Position numbers and translations under genes: made by a program
NCBI GenBank assembly: GCA_029881895.1
Contig: JAOULS010000005.1
Coordinates: 1-37,241 of the forward strand
Reading direction: 5' to 3'
Length of the DNA stretch: 37,241 bases
Source of the DNA: Cyclobacteriaceae bacterium
Lineage (GTDB): Bacteria > Bacteroidota > Bacteroidia > Cytophagales > Cyclobacteriaceae
Part shown: positions 1-8,900 of the stretch, piece after piece
How the letters are laid out: each line of letters opens with the position of its first letter
Numbering within the stretch: the first letter of the stretch is position 1
The notes under the pieces: model-generated
Seen by the model: the letters and a program-made list of their open reading frames with translations, nothing else
Database searches by the model: none
What the model was told of the DNA's origin: nothing

Positions 1-419
1 CCTCTATACCCTTCATTTTGAGTTAAATTAGTTCGATAACGATTATAGTAATCCAGTGCCTTATCAAAATCAAGACCGTATTGATAACTTCTACCAATTA
101 AATACAAAATATTGAAGCGATATTCATTGTCTGCTGCTAATACTCTTTCAAGATATTTGGCTGCTCTCTCTTTTCCTACGGTTTGCAAAAAAGCATTCCC
201 CGCTTTAAAATTACCCGATATATTATCAGGGTCAGCATCAGCAGCCAAAGTATATAATTCTCTAGCCAGATCTAACGCTCTTGTCTCAGCTAATGTTAAG
301 TCTCCTTGTTCTTCATAAACCTTTGATAATTCCTTGGGATCATCTTGAGCCAATAATGAATAAGGGGAAAATAAAATTCCCAAAAAAATAAAAAACGATA
401 ATTTCCGTAAGAAGGACAT
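1..419 (-). CDS. Secreted TPR-type protein, N-terminal part (partial)
   Basis: A minus-strand reading frame stays open from an ATG at 417-419 to the window edge, giving about 139 residues. It begins with a signal peptide (MSFLRKLSFFIFLGILFSPY, then SLLAQD), so cleavage after ...LLA is likely. The mature part is helical with TPR/SEL1-like spacing: 'LAADADPDNISGNFKAGNAF', then 'RAAKYLERVLAAD', then 'LIGRSYQYGLDFDKALDYYN'. This resembles the N-terminus of the large Bacteroidota outer-membrane proteins that join TPRs, PD40 beta-propeller repeats and an OmpA domain, but the C-terminal part lies outside the window, so that full architecture is inferred. A good promoter lies 55-85 bases upstream. 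The start is secure because the signal peptide begins at once. Confidence 0.75.
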   Translation of the reverse strand, partial: MSFLRKLSFFIFLGILFSPYSLLAQDDPKELSKVYEEQGDLTLAETRALDLARELYTLAADADPDNISGNFKAGNAFLQTVGKERAAKYLERVLAADNEYRFNILYLIGRSYQYGLDFDKALDYYNRYRTNLTQNEGYR

Positions 420-473
420 CCGTTGGTCGATTAATAATTACCTTTGAAACAGTTTAAAAAATTTAATAACAAT

Positions 474-504
474 TAAATATAAGTTGCTTTTATTACGTTT
501 CAAA
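474..504 (-). promoter_or_regulatory. Bacteroidota-type promoter for the TPR gene
   Basis: Read on the minus strand, TTTG (501-504) is followed by exactly 19 bases and then TATATTTA (474-481). This matches the Bacteroidota consensus TTTG-N19-TAnnTTTG at all positions but the last. Transcription would start near 467, leaving about 48 bases of leader before the ATG at 419. Confidence 0.6.
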
Positions 505-678
505 AGATATAAAAAATAAAAAACAACATTAATTATTATGCTTTCACACAACACAAATAAGCTTTATAGTTAATAATCAGACACTTAGCCAAATATGTAG
601 TGTATTACAAAACATAAATAAGGTAAATATTAACGATATATGCAACTGTACTTAAAGTAAAAATTTAACTCCCATTCA

Positions 679-1278
679 ATGAAAATCACTTCTTCACAAT
701 TTGTGATAAGCAATACTGACTATAACAAATGTCCAAAACCTGACCTTCCTGAGTTCGCCTTTATAGGTAGATCCAATGTTGGCAAGTCTTCTTTGATCAA
801 TATGCTCACGGATAAATCCAAGCTTGCGAAGACCTCATCTAAGCCGGGAAAGACACAGCTCATTAACCATTTTATTATTAATAGTAATTGGTATTTAGTT
901 GATTTACCGGGTTATGGGTGGGCAAAAGTGAGTAAATCGGAAAAAATTAAATGGAAAATAATGATTAATGATTATTTTATACATCGAAAAAATTTATCAT
1001 TAGCATTTGTACTTATTGATTCTCGTTTAGACCCTCAAAGAATTGACATTGAATTTATTAACAATTTAGGAGAAAGTGGAATTCCTCTCGCTCTTATTTT
1101 CACAAAATCGGACAAACAGACCAAGAACAAAACAGATTCATCAATTGCCAAGTTTAAAAATGAGTTATTAAAATCTTGGGATGAAGTCCCTCCCTACTTT
1201 GTTACATCAGCAGAAAAGCATACAGGCAAGAAAGAAGTATTAAATTATATTGGTGAGATTATTTCATCAATAAAATAA
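679..1278 (+). CDS. engB: EngB/YihA ribosome-biogenesis GTPase
   Basis: This 199-residue protein has the whole TRAFAC GTPase motif set: G1 GRSNVGKSS (30-38), G3 DLPG (75-78) within DLPGYGWAKV, G4 TKSD (142-145) and G5 TSAE (176-179). The length and the 'PEFAFIGRSNVGKSSLIN' signature are typical of the EngB (YihA/YsxC) family. These cytoplasmic GTPases bind GTP/GDP and are required for assembly of the large ribosomal subunit. The first Met lies a normal distance ahead of G1. It is followed after 30 bases by the DUF5606 gene. The 259 bases upstream (420-678) hold the oppositely directed TPR promoter; I found no convincing promoter for engB itself. Confidence 0.97.
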   Translation: MKITSSQFVISNTDYNKCPKPDLPEFAFIGRSNVGKSSLINMLTDKSKLAKTSSKPGKTQLINHFIINSNWYLVDLPGYGWAKVSKSEKIKWKIMINDYFIHRKNLSLAFVLIDSRLDPQRIDIEFINNLGESGIPLALIFTKSDKQTKNKTDSSIAKFKNELLKSWDEVPPYFVTSAEKHTGKKEVLNYIGEIISSIK

Positions 1279-1290
1279 TTTATATTTTTG
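1262..1290 (+). promoter_or_regulatory. Probable promoter for the DUF5606 gene
   Basis: TATTTTTG at 1283-1290 is a full match to the -7 element TAnnTTTG, and it is followed 18 bases later by the ATG at 1309. The -33 element is weak: TTTC at 1262-1265, 17 bases away and inside the end of engB. The short leader and the intact -7 box suggest that the gene can be transcribed apart from engB. Confidence 0.4.
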
Positions 1291-1308
1291 CAGTCATAAA
1301 CAAAAATC

Positions 1309-1725
1309 ATGACATATAAAGATATCGCTTCAGTAGCTGGCAAAGGAGGGTTACATAAGATTATTCAACCTACACGTACAGGTGTTATTTTAGAATCACT
1401 TGACGATAAAAAATCTAAGTTAGTTGCGGGCATGAACCATCGCATTTCTGTATTGGATGAAATCTCTATTTATACTACTTCTTCTGAGGAAGCAGTTCCT
1501 CTTCATAATGTAATATCAAAAATTCATGAAGAATTTAATGGAGACCCTGGTGTTGATAGTAGTTCAGACAATGACGAGCTTAGGGCTTTCTTTACTCACG
1601 TTTTACCTGAACATGATCAAGAAAGGGTATATATTTCAGACATTAAGAAAATTGTAAGTTGGTACAAAATTATTCTTAAAGAGCTACCTGAATTACTTGT
1701 GACAGAAAAAATACAAGAAAAATAA
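1309..1725 (+). CDS. DUF5606 family protein
   Basis: This 138-residue soluble protein has no signal peptide. Its N-terminal half (residues 1-60; 'SVAGKGGLHKIIQPTRTGVI' and 'LDEISIYTTSSEEAVPL') has the pattern of DUF5606, a family found almost only in Bacteroidota. The C-terminal half, 'LRAFFTHVLPEHDQERVYIS' followed by 'DIKKIVSWYKIIL', is helical and also typical of the family. The function is unknown. The stop codon directly abuts the ATG of the next gene, so the two are surely co-transcribed and probably translationally coupled. The family call is from memory of its motifs. Confidence 0.8.
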   Translation: MTYKDIASVAGKGGLHKIIQPTRTGVILESLDDKKSKLVAGMNHRISVLDEISIYTTSSEEAVPLHNVISKIHEEFNGDPGVDSSSDNDELRAFFTHVLPEHDQERVYISDIKKIVSWYKIILKELPELLVTEKIQEK

Positions 1726-2040
1726 ATGAACAATCCCCCTGATGATATCTCCCAAGTATCTTCTTTAATTAAAAAGGACTTCGGACTTGATCATTCAGAA
1801 TTAACCAACCTCACTATTTTAGATGAATTAAAACAACAGCTCACACAGATAGTCACTTATCTTTTAGACAAAGATTTTCAACGATTATTATCTGCAATGT
1901 ATCGCATTGATATAAGTGAGCGAAAATTTAAAGAAGTACTATCTAAAGATCCTCCTTCTGAAATTGCTGCTAATATTGCACAACTCATCATAGACCGAGA
2001 ATTACAAAAAGTAATCACAAGAAGGAAATATTCCGAATAA
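1726..2040 (+). CDS. Small conserved Bacteroidota protein, unknown function
   Basis: This 104-residue soluble, helical protein has no signal peptide or metal motif. Its core (about residues 35-85) reads 'LTQIVTYLLDKDFQRLLSAM' then 'YRIDISERKFKEVLS', ending in 'IAQLIIDRELQKVITRRKYS'. I recall similar short proteins in other Bacteroidota genomes but know no function. The ATG starts on the base after the upstream stop codon, which supports coupling with the DUF5606 gene and a shared role. It ends 160 bases before the convergent fbp gene; no terminator hairpin is visible between them. Confidence 0.75.
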   Translation: MNNPPDDISQVSSLIKKDFGLDHSELTNLTILDELKQQLTQIVTYLLDKDFQRLLSAMYRIDISERKFKEVLSKDPPSEIAANIAQLIIDRELQKVITRRKYSE

Positions 2041-2200
2041 ATAAATTCAATTAACATTTATAATGATGCTCTTCTTATAAACTTAATTTTGTGATACGTT
2101 AAAAATGTTCCTCGTAGCAATACTATGGCTTCGCTTTTTTTCTTTCTCAAAGGCAAATTCCTTACAAAATCTTCTATGCCTTTATAAACATTAATTGGTA

Positions 2201-3193
2201 TTACTTGAAAAAAGTTTTTGCTTTTTCAACCATTTTTCTTGATCCCACAAAAAACGGAACTCTTTGATGCAATTCATCAGGCTGTATTTCCATTATTCTT
2301 TTCTCTCCGTCTGTAGCTGTCCCTCCTGCCTGCTCGGCAATAAAAGCTAAACAATTGCATTCGTACATTAATCGAAGTTTTCCATTCGGAGCACTATGCG
2401 TTTTAGGATAAATATAAATCCCACCTTTCAGCAGATTTCTATGAAAATCGGCCACAAGTGAGCCAATATACCTTCCTGAATAATTACTTTTTCTACAGTG
2501 ACTTATATACTCCTTTACTGGTTTTTCAAAACTATTATACGCTCCTTCATTAATCGAATATATTTTCCCCTCTTCGGGCAACTTCATGTTCGGGTGCGAC
2601 AAAAAATATTCTCCTAAGGATGGCTCGTAGGTAAACCCATTTACACCATTCCCTGTAGTATATACCAACATCGTAGATGATCCATACAAAATATAACCAG
2701 CTGCTATTTGCTCTACTCCTTTTTGCAGTACATCTTCTTTTGTAATAGGCGTATCTACAAGTGATACTCTTCTGTAAATTGAAAAAATAGTTCCTATTGA
2801 AACATTCACATCAATATTGGAAGACCCATCCAATGGATCTATAGCTACTACATATTTAGCTGATTCACTCCCTGTTTCAATCACTTGCTCGTCTTCCTCG
2901 GAAATAACGGCACACACCTCTCCTCCCTTTGTTAAGGCACGTATAAAACGAATATTTGACAATACATCTAGCTTTTGCTGTTCCTCGCCTTGTACATTTT
3001 GGGTGCCTATCGCACCCGAAATATTTATCAACCCTGCCTTATTTATCTCTCTATTCACTACTTTACCTGCAAGAGCAATATCCCTCAAAAGTTGTGATAA
3101 TTCGCCAGTTGCGTATGCGAAATGCTGTTCCTTGGCGTTAATGAAACGATCAAGGTTTGTTCCTATTGGGGCTGCTATTCTAGAATCTTCCAT
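2201..3193 (-). CDS. fbp: Fructose-1,6-bisphosphatase, class I
   Basis: This 330-residue cytoplasmic gluconeogenesis enzyme hydrolyses fructose 1,6-bisphosphate to fructose 6-phosphate. The metal-binding signature [10 protein letters not shown] is at residues 119-128 and is preceded by the acidic loop SEEDE (98-102), which supplies Mg2+ ligands. The substrate-binding segment is '[20 protein letters not shown]', followed by '[20 protein letters not shown]'. The length is that of a normal class I enzyme. The N-terminus '[18 protein letters not shown]' fits the family, so the first ATG is accepted. It is divergent from the aspartate kinase gene, with an 85-base shared spacer and no clear consensus promoter. 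Confidence 0.97.
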   Translation of the reverse strand: MEDSRIAAPIGTNLDRFINAKEQHFAYATGELSQLLRDIALAGKVVNREINKAGLINISGAIGTQNVQGEEQQKLDVLSNIRFIRALTKGGEVCAVISEEDEQVIETGSESAKYVVAIDPLDGSSNIDVNVSIGTIFSIYRRVSLVDTPITKEDVLQKGVEQIAAGYILYGSSTMLVYTTGNGVNGFTYEPSLGEYFLSHPNMKLPEEGKIYSINEGAYNSFEKPVKEYISHCRKSNYSGRYIGSLVADFHRNLLKGGIYIYPKTHSAPNGKLRLMYECNCLAFIAEQAGGTATDGEKRIMEIQPDELHQRVPFFVGSRKMVEKAKTFFK

Positions 3194-3278
3194 GAAAGGA
3201 TTTATTTTACTTTTATAAGGTTAGTTGTCAATATGTGTTTAAATTCATGTGAATTTAATATTAAAATTTCAATATAAA

Positions 3279-4538
3279 ATGAAGGTGTTTAAATTTGGTG
3301 GTGCTTCTATAAAAAATGTTCAAGCAATTCAAAACATGATTGCTATTATTGGAAAATATCAAAATGAAAGTTTGATAATAATCGTATCGGCTATGGGGAA
3401 ATCAACCAATGCATTAGAAGAATTGATTGATTTGACATTAACAAAAAAAAAATATCACAATGAATTAAATAAATTTGAACAGTACCACAAAAATCTAATT
3501 CATGAACTACCTACTCCTCACTTTAATGAACTTGAAAAAGAAATAACATTTTATTTTAATCAATTAAAGTACTTTCTTGAACGGGTTTCTCTTGAAAATT
3601 ATTCTAAATTCTACGATCGTATTGTTTCTATTGGAGAACTATTATCAAGTACTATTATTTCATTTTACCTGAAACAATCAAACATAAAGACATTATGGGC
3701 TGATGCTCGTACCCTTATAAAAACTGATCATACTTTTCAAGATGGAAAAGTAGACTGGGATTCAACAGCAACTAATATCACGACACTTATCTCCTCCAAC
3801 TCTGATTATTCCATCTTCTTAACACAAGGATATATTGGTAGTACTCATGATAATGAAACCACTACTTTGGGACGAGAAGGTTCTGATTACACCGCAGCAA
3901 TTTTTGCCTATTGCTTAAATGCTGAAAGTGTGACGATTTGGAAAGATGTGCCGGGCATTTTAAATGCCGACCCTAAAATTATTAACGATGCAATATTGTT
4001 TAAAGAGCTCCCTTACAATGAAGCATCAGAAATGACCTATTACGGAGCAAAAGTGATCCATCCAAAGACCATCAAACCTTTAGCTAATAAAAAAATCCCT
4101 TTACATGTTCGCTGTTTTGAAACTCCTGAAAACAAAGGCACTATTATCCGTGACTGTATATTGAAGGAAATACCAACAACAATTATTTACAAGGAAAACC
4201 AATGTTTAGTGTCTTTTAAATCAAAAGACTTGAGTTTTATCAATGAAAAAGGATTGAGCATACTATTCAATGCGCTACACCAACTCAATATGACCATTCA
4301 TATTATGCAAAATTCAGCTATTTCCTTCTCTGTATGTATCGATTATCATCCTCAAAAAGTGGTTGAATTAATAAAAAAACTTAGTTCAGAATTCATCATT
4401 TTATACAATACTGGATTACAACTTGTCACCATCAAGAATTACACAAACAAAACATTAACAAAATACAAACCTAAAGGAGAGCTATTGCTTGAACAAGTGT
4501 CAAGAAATAATTATAGAATACTCTTTCAACCCGAATAA
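3279..4538 (+). CDS. lysC: Aspartate kinase (aspartokinase)
   Basis: This enzyme phosphorylates L-aspartate, the first step toward lysine, threonine, methionine and diaminopimelate. From the ATG at 3279 the protein has 419 residues and begins with the family motif KFGGAS (5-10). A GTG at 3249 could extend it by ten residues, but the motif normally sits at the very start, so 3279 is preferred. The kinase domain (1 to about 285) contains 'TTTLGREGSDYTAAI' (195-209) and 'IWKDVPGILNADP' (220-232). The rest forms tandem ACT-type regulatory repeats (from about 300). No homoserine dehydrogenase domain follows, so it is monofunctional. Whether lysine or threonine inhibits it cannot be read from the sequence. 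Confidence 0.93.
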   Translation: MKVFKFGGASIKNVQAIQNMIAIIGKYQNESLIIIVSAMGKSTNALEELIDLTLTKKKYHNELNKFEQYHKNLIHELPTPHFNELEKEITFYFNQLKYFLERVSLENYSKFYDRIVSIGELLSSTIISFYLKQSNIKTLWADARTLIKTDHTFQDGKVDWDSTATNITTLISSNSDYSIFLTQGYIGSTHDNETTTLGREGSDYTAAIFAYCLNAESVTIWKDVPGILNADPKIINDAILFKELPYNEASEMTYYGAKVIHPKTIKPLANKKIPLHVRCFETPENKGTIIRDCILKEIPTTIIYKENQCLVSFKSKDLSFINEKGLSILFNALHQLNMTIHIMQNSAISFSVCIDYHPQKVVELIKKLSSEFIILYNTGLQLVTIKNYTNKTLTKYKPKGELLLEQVSRNNYRILFQPE

Positions 4539-4589
4539 TAGCATTATGCACAAATACATCCTTATATTGAAACTAGATTATAGTCATAG

Positions 4590-5363
4590 ATGAAAAAAAT
4601 ATTACTGTTACTATTTCCTGTTATCGTAAATGCACAAGTTATAAATGATAATATAGCCAATAGAATATCATTAGCACTTAATGAAGAAGTTATATCCAAT
4701 ACGGCCAACTGTACTGTAGAGAAAGCGTGTGTAGATGAATTATTAACTGGCAAGTGTATCAAGTATCATAATGATCAATGGTTTTCATTTCAATCAGAAA
4801 AAGAGCAAAAAATCTATGTAAATATTTATGGGCAGAAATGTAGAGATTTAAGAGGGGTTCAACTTGTTGTAATTGATGGCACTCCTTGTGAAGTATCTGA
4901 TTATACTATATTGTCCTGTGTATCATTGGCTTCACAGGATAACTTTTACATAGAACTTGATTTAGAAAAAGAGAAAGAGTACTTATTAAATGTTGATGGT
5001 TATTTACATGACCACTGTAATTTTTTCATCTCTATTGATACTACCTCATATGGATTTCCTACTTACGCAGATTTTCCTTTAGAAACGGATATTATTAAAA
5101 ACGAAAAAGAAATAACATTAAAATGGAAAATACCCGACTCACTTTCTACACAAATAAAGCATTTTGAAGTTCATCGAAGAAAGAATAAAGAATATAGACA
5201 TGAATATATTAACTCAATACCTATAGAGCTCAATTCCTTTGGTTCTTCTAAAGAAAAATACATGTATATTGACACTATTTCACAATATAGAAGGTTACAT
5301 TATAAACTTATAGCAGTTGATATAAATGACAAGTTTCGCCTTATTTCAGAATTTGAATTTTAA
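4590..5363 (+). CDS. Secreted protein of unknown function, Cys-containing with possible Fn3-like end
   Basis: This 257-residue protein has a clear signal peptide (MKKILLLLFPVIVNAQ). The mature part carries cysteines spaced as 'NCTVEKACVDELLTGKC' (about 40-56), then Cys at 'GQKCRDL', 'GTPCEV' and 'ILSCVS', and one at 'DHCNFF'; these probably form disulfides in the envelope. From about residue 170, 'KEITLKWKIPDSLSTQIKHF' and 'EVHRRKNKEYRHEYI' look like a fibronectin type III-like beta sandwich, as in many Bacteroidota surface proteins. I see no type IX secretion C-terminal domain. I do not recognise the family. Its end lies four bases from that of the convergent phosphatase gene. Confidence 0.7.
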   Translation: MKKILLLLFPVIVNAQVINDNIANRISLALNEEVISNTANCTVEKACVDELLTGKCIKYHNDQWFSFQSEKEQKIYVNIYGQKCRDLRGVQLVVIDGTPCEVSDYTILSCVSLASQDNFYIELDLEKEKEYLLNVDGYLHDHCNFFISIDTTSYGFPTYADFPLETDIIKNEKEITLKWKIPDSLSTQIKHFEVHRRKNKEYRHEYINSIPIELNSFGSSKEKYMYIDTISQYRRLHYKLIAVDINDKFRLISEFEF

Positions 5364-5367
5364 CAAA

Positions 5368-5832
5368 TCATGAAATCAATTCTTGCAATAACACATTACA
5401 TGACCTATCTAAAATAGTATACACATTCTGAAAACCTTGAGAACCTCCAAAATAAGGGTCAGGAACGTCTTCTCCTTTTCCTTCTGAATCATACGCTCTC
5501 ATAAGTTTGATTACCGAATTTGAAAATTTTGCTTCCGGAAAGCTCATGATGTCATTATAATTATCACTATCCATAGGAATGATGTAATCAAAATCATTAA
5601 AATCATCAACTGTGAATTGTCTTGCCTTATGATTCAAAGGAACACCATTTAATATCGCATTTTCTTTCGTTCTAGGATCAGGCTGACCTCCAATATGATA
5701 ATTTGAAGTACCACATGAGTCACATAAAATGCTATCCATCAAATTATTATGTTCTATTAATCGTTGAAAAATTCCTTCAGCTAAAGGAGATCGACATATG
5801 TTTCCGAGGCATACAAACAACACTCTTATCAT
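5368..5832 (-). CDS. Low-molecular-weight protein-tyrosine phosphatase
   Basis: This 154-residue cytoplasmic enzyme has the phosphate-binding loop near the N-terminus: C8-L-G-N-I-C-R14-S, the C(x)5R signature with C8 as nucleophile and R14 binding phosphate. The general-acid aspartate is D125 in 'VPDPYFGG' (123-130). The length and both motifs are those of the LMW-PTP/arsenate reductase-like family. The DPYFGG motif and single CX5RS loop favour phosphatase over arsenate reductase. No tyrosine kinase or capsule genes are adjacent, so the substrate is unknown. It lies 72 bases downstream of the large histidine kinase gene on the same strand and might be co-transcribed with it. Confidence 0.93.
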   Translation of the reverse strand: MIRVLFVCLGNICRSPLAEGIFQRLIEHNNLMDSILCDSCGTSNYHIGGQPDPRTKENAILNGVPLNHKARQFTVDDFNDFDYIIPMDSDNYNDIMSFPEAKFSNSVIKLMRAYDSEGKGEDVPDPYFGGSQGFQNVYTILDRSCNVLLQELIS

Positions 5833-5904
5833 TTTAAAGTATTTTATTTTGTTACTTTACTTAAAAAAAAATAGATTGACCAAAAAAATAACATAATACA
5901 TGAT

Positions 5905-8900
5905 TTAGTCTACCTGAGGTAACTCTATAAAGAAAGAAGTACCCCTTCCAATTTCAGTCTCAAACCAAAGTTTTCCACCCGCATGTTCTATTCCATGCTT
6001 TGCAATAGCTAGTCCAATTCCCGACCCACTTTCTTTTGTAGTGAAATTAGGTATAAATATTTTTTCCTGTACATCTTCTGGAATTCCATCGCCATTATCT
6101 AGTATTTCTATTACGATTTTACTTTGATTAAGATTTTTTATTGAAAGAGAAATAATCACCTGTTTATCAGAAGATTGTTCTGCATTCAAAATCATATTAA
6201 GAATAATTCTACCCATTAACTTCTCATCACCCATCACAAACATTTTGTGGTTTGGAATAACTTCAGTGATTTTTGTTTTACTTTTATGTAAAGCAATGGT
6301 TTGTTTTACCAGGTCTGTTAGTTCATAACGTTCATGTTCAGGAATGGGCATTTGAGCAAATGAACTAAATGAAGAAACAATATCTGTAAGTACATCTATT
6401 TGTCTCATTAGCGAATTTACGGGCTTATCCAACCCTACATCGTGCTTATCCCCCAACAAAGTACGTTGTAAATGTTGCAGCGTCAACTTCATAGGGGTGA
6501 GTGGATTTTTTATTTCATGTGCTACTTGCTGCGCTATGGTTCGCCAAGCAGATTCTTTTTCGGTACGTGCCAATGCTTTTTTACTTTCATCTAAGTTCAC
6601 AATCATCTTATTATATTCACTTACCATAAGTCCTATTTCATCATCTGACTTCCATTTTAGAGGGATGTTTTTTTCTGATAGTGTAGTATCCTTTAACTTT
6701 TGAGTAATAAATCGTAATGGAAATGTCAACCACTTCGAGGCAAAGTATGAAATGATTAAAAAGCCAATAAAAACGACTGCAAAAACATTAACAATCGTCA
6801 CAAACACTTCTATTTTTTCCTTTTCTAAATTAAATTCAGACTTAAAATAGGGAACGCTTAGCACAGCTAATAATTGACCACTAACTGGAGATTGAATACC
6901 AATATAAGTGGCATTATAAGTCAACTTTCCAACTGATTCAAGAGCTGTAAAACTTTGATCTTTCCTTTCTACTATTTTTGCATGTGCAGCCGAGGAAATA
7001 TATTCAGAAAGCACATTTTTCTTATAGATAAGCGGTTGACTACTTGCTATGAGTCTCCCTCTAACATCGAATAAATTTGCATCTGTATTGGCCATGACAC
7101 TCGCAAATTTTAATTTATCACTTAGTTCTTCACCAGATAGCGACAGTCCCTCTCCCACTCCATTTTCAATGTTTTTTCCAATGATAAGTGCCTTTTTATA
7201 ATGCTCATATTTCACTTCTTCCTTGTACGAATTAGTGACGAGGCTTAAAGTAACGGAACTCACCACAATAAGTGGAAGAAAGAAAGCCCAATTAAAATAC
7301 AATTGAATTCGAGCTGAATAGTTTAATGATTTCCCAGACAGATAATAATACAACCCATAAATAAGTAGTAATACCACTACTAAGAATATCATTAAAATTA
7401 ATAAAAATGAAAAATTTGACAATACATTAAAATAACTGTAACACAAGCCACTTACCACTACTGTCCTATTTTCTGTTTCGTCCACTATAAGGTGACAGTA
7501 TCCATTATCATCAGCTTTGTGCCCTGATGATCTTTCTAATTCAAAATTTTGTTGATAGTTATATTCTCCAGAACTATACACAATTTTTCCACCTGCAAAA
7601 ATTGCATAGCTGAAATTTTTATTTTCATAAGGCAATAAAAAACGACTATCTACAAGTAAATCAGGGTACACATTATCAGGAATAATTTTTTTCATTTTTA
7701 ACGTGATAACAACAAACCCTACACTTAACCCATATTTTTTCACCTCAGAAATACTCACATATCCTTTAGTATACTCTTCTTTATAATCACTTATAAAGTA
7801 AAGATTATTTCCTACTGTAGAAGAATTATTAACCAAGCCTTCTTTTAGTAATGAAAGTTCCAATTGACTTTCTTCCGTAAATGACTTTCCTTTTGCATTG
7901 TACAGAGCGATATCAACATCATATTTATCAAAATAGCTAGATAAAAACACTTTTCTTACCTTTTCCTTTACGACTTCCTTTGATAGGAAAGGGGTAAACA
8001 TCCTGGATTTTATAAAGGCATCGTTACTAATACCATAGCTTGCTTCGGAAAGTAAATATTCTGCGAGTTCATCGTTTCCGATCAAAAATTGCTCTACAAA
8101 TCGCTGTTTATTTTCTATATTTCTCTTCTCTTCTAGTTCTTTAATACTATACGTCATAAGTAAGGACGCAAATATTAGCCCAATCAAAACATAAGTGAAG
8201 GATTGATAACTAACATTTGAAAAACGTTCAGGAAGTTTCGTGATTATTAACAAAGTAAAATAAAGAACACTAAACAAAACAGTCAACCAATTCCCTTGTC
8301 CTGACACATGTATTATGCCGCCAAAAAGGAGTAATCCTGAAATAAATATCAGCCCAGATATTAATACTCGATCAGGTTTACATAAAAAATTAAATAGTTT
8401 ATAGATGATATGGCTATATAGTATAAATAAAAAACCTCCCATCATGAGCACAATAAAAACCAAAACACGCTCTTTTGAAAAGTCAACAGAAGAGGAGATA
8501 TCTAACGTATAATTAGAATTATAATAAACCGTTTCAATTAATAAGTATAACTGCCATAATCCTAGACTACTGATTAACCCAATCAAAAAACTCCCTGAAT
8601 TCTTAAATTTAAATTTGAATTGGTAATCTTTAGGTATAACATAAAACACATAACCTACTACAAGTAATAGTAGTGTCATATTTATCACCAAATCAGCTAA
8701 TGTTGGTGTAATGAACGATGAAGCAAAAACTTGTGGATTAAAAAAAGAGTTGCTAAAAGCATTGATATGCCAGTCTGTTTGTAGCATGATTACCCTAATA
8801 AGGGTCAAAACAGAAATTAAAAAAATCACACTCAATCCTCGAGAATTTTTTCCTATTTTAAAAGAAAAAATAAAAACACTTATCATTAGAAAAAACAGAC

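Noticed and set aside
112-318. Plus-strand open frame of 68 codons
   Set aside because: It lies opposite the minus-strand secreted TPR-type gene, which has a signal peptide, TPR-like repeats and a good promoter. The plus-strand product has no recognisable feature.
2817-3218. Plus-strand frame of 133 codons over fbp
   Set aside because: It is the antisense shadow of the fructose-bisphosphatase gene, including its [10 protein letters not shown] region; the translation is low in complexity and has no motif.
3194-3278. TTGACA-like and TATAAA-like words in the fbp/aspartate kinase spacer
   Set aside because: The spacing does not fit a sigma70-type promoter, and Bacteroidota use a different consensus. 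No TTTG-N19-TAnnTTTG pair was found there.
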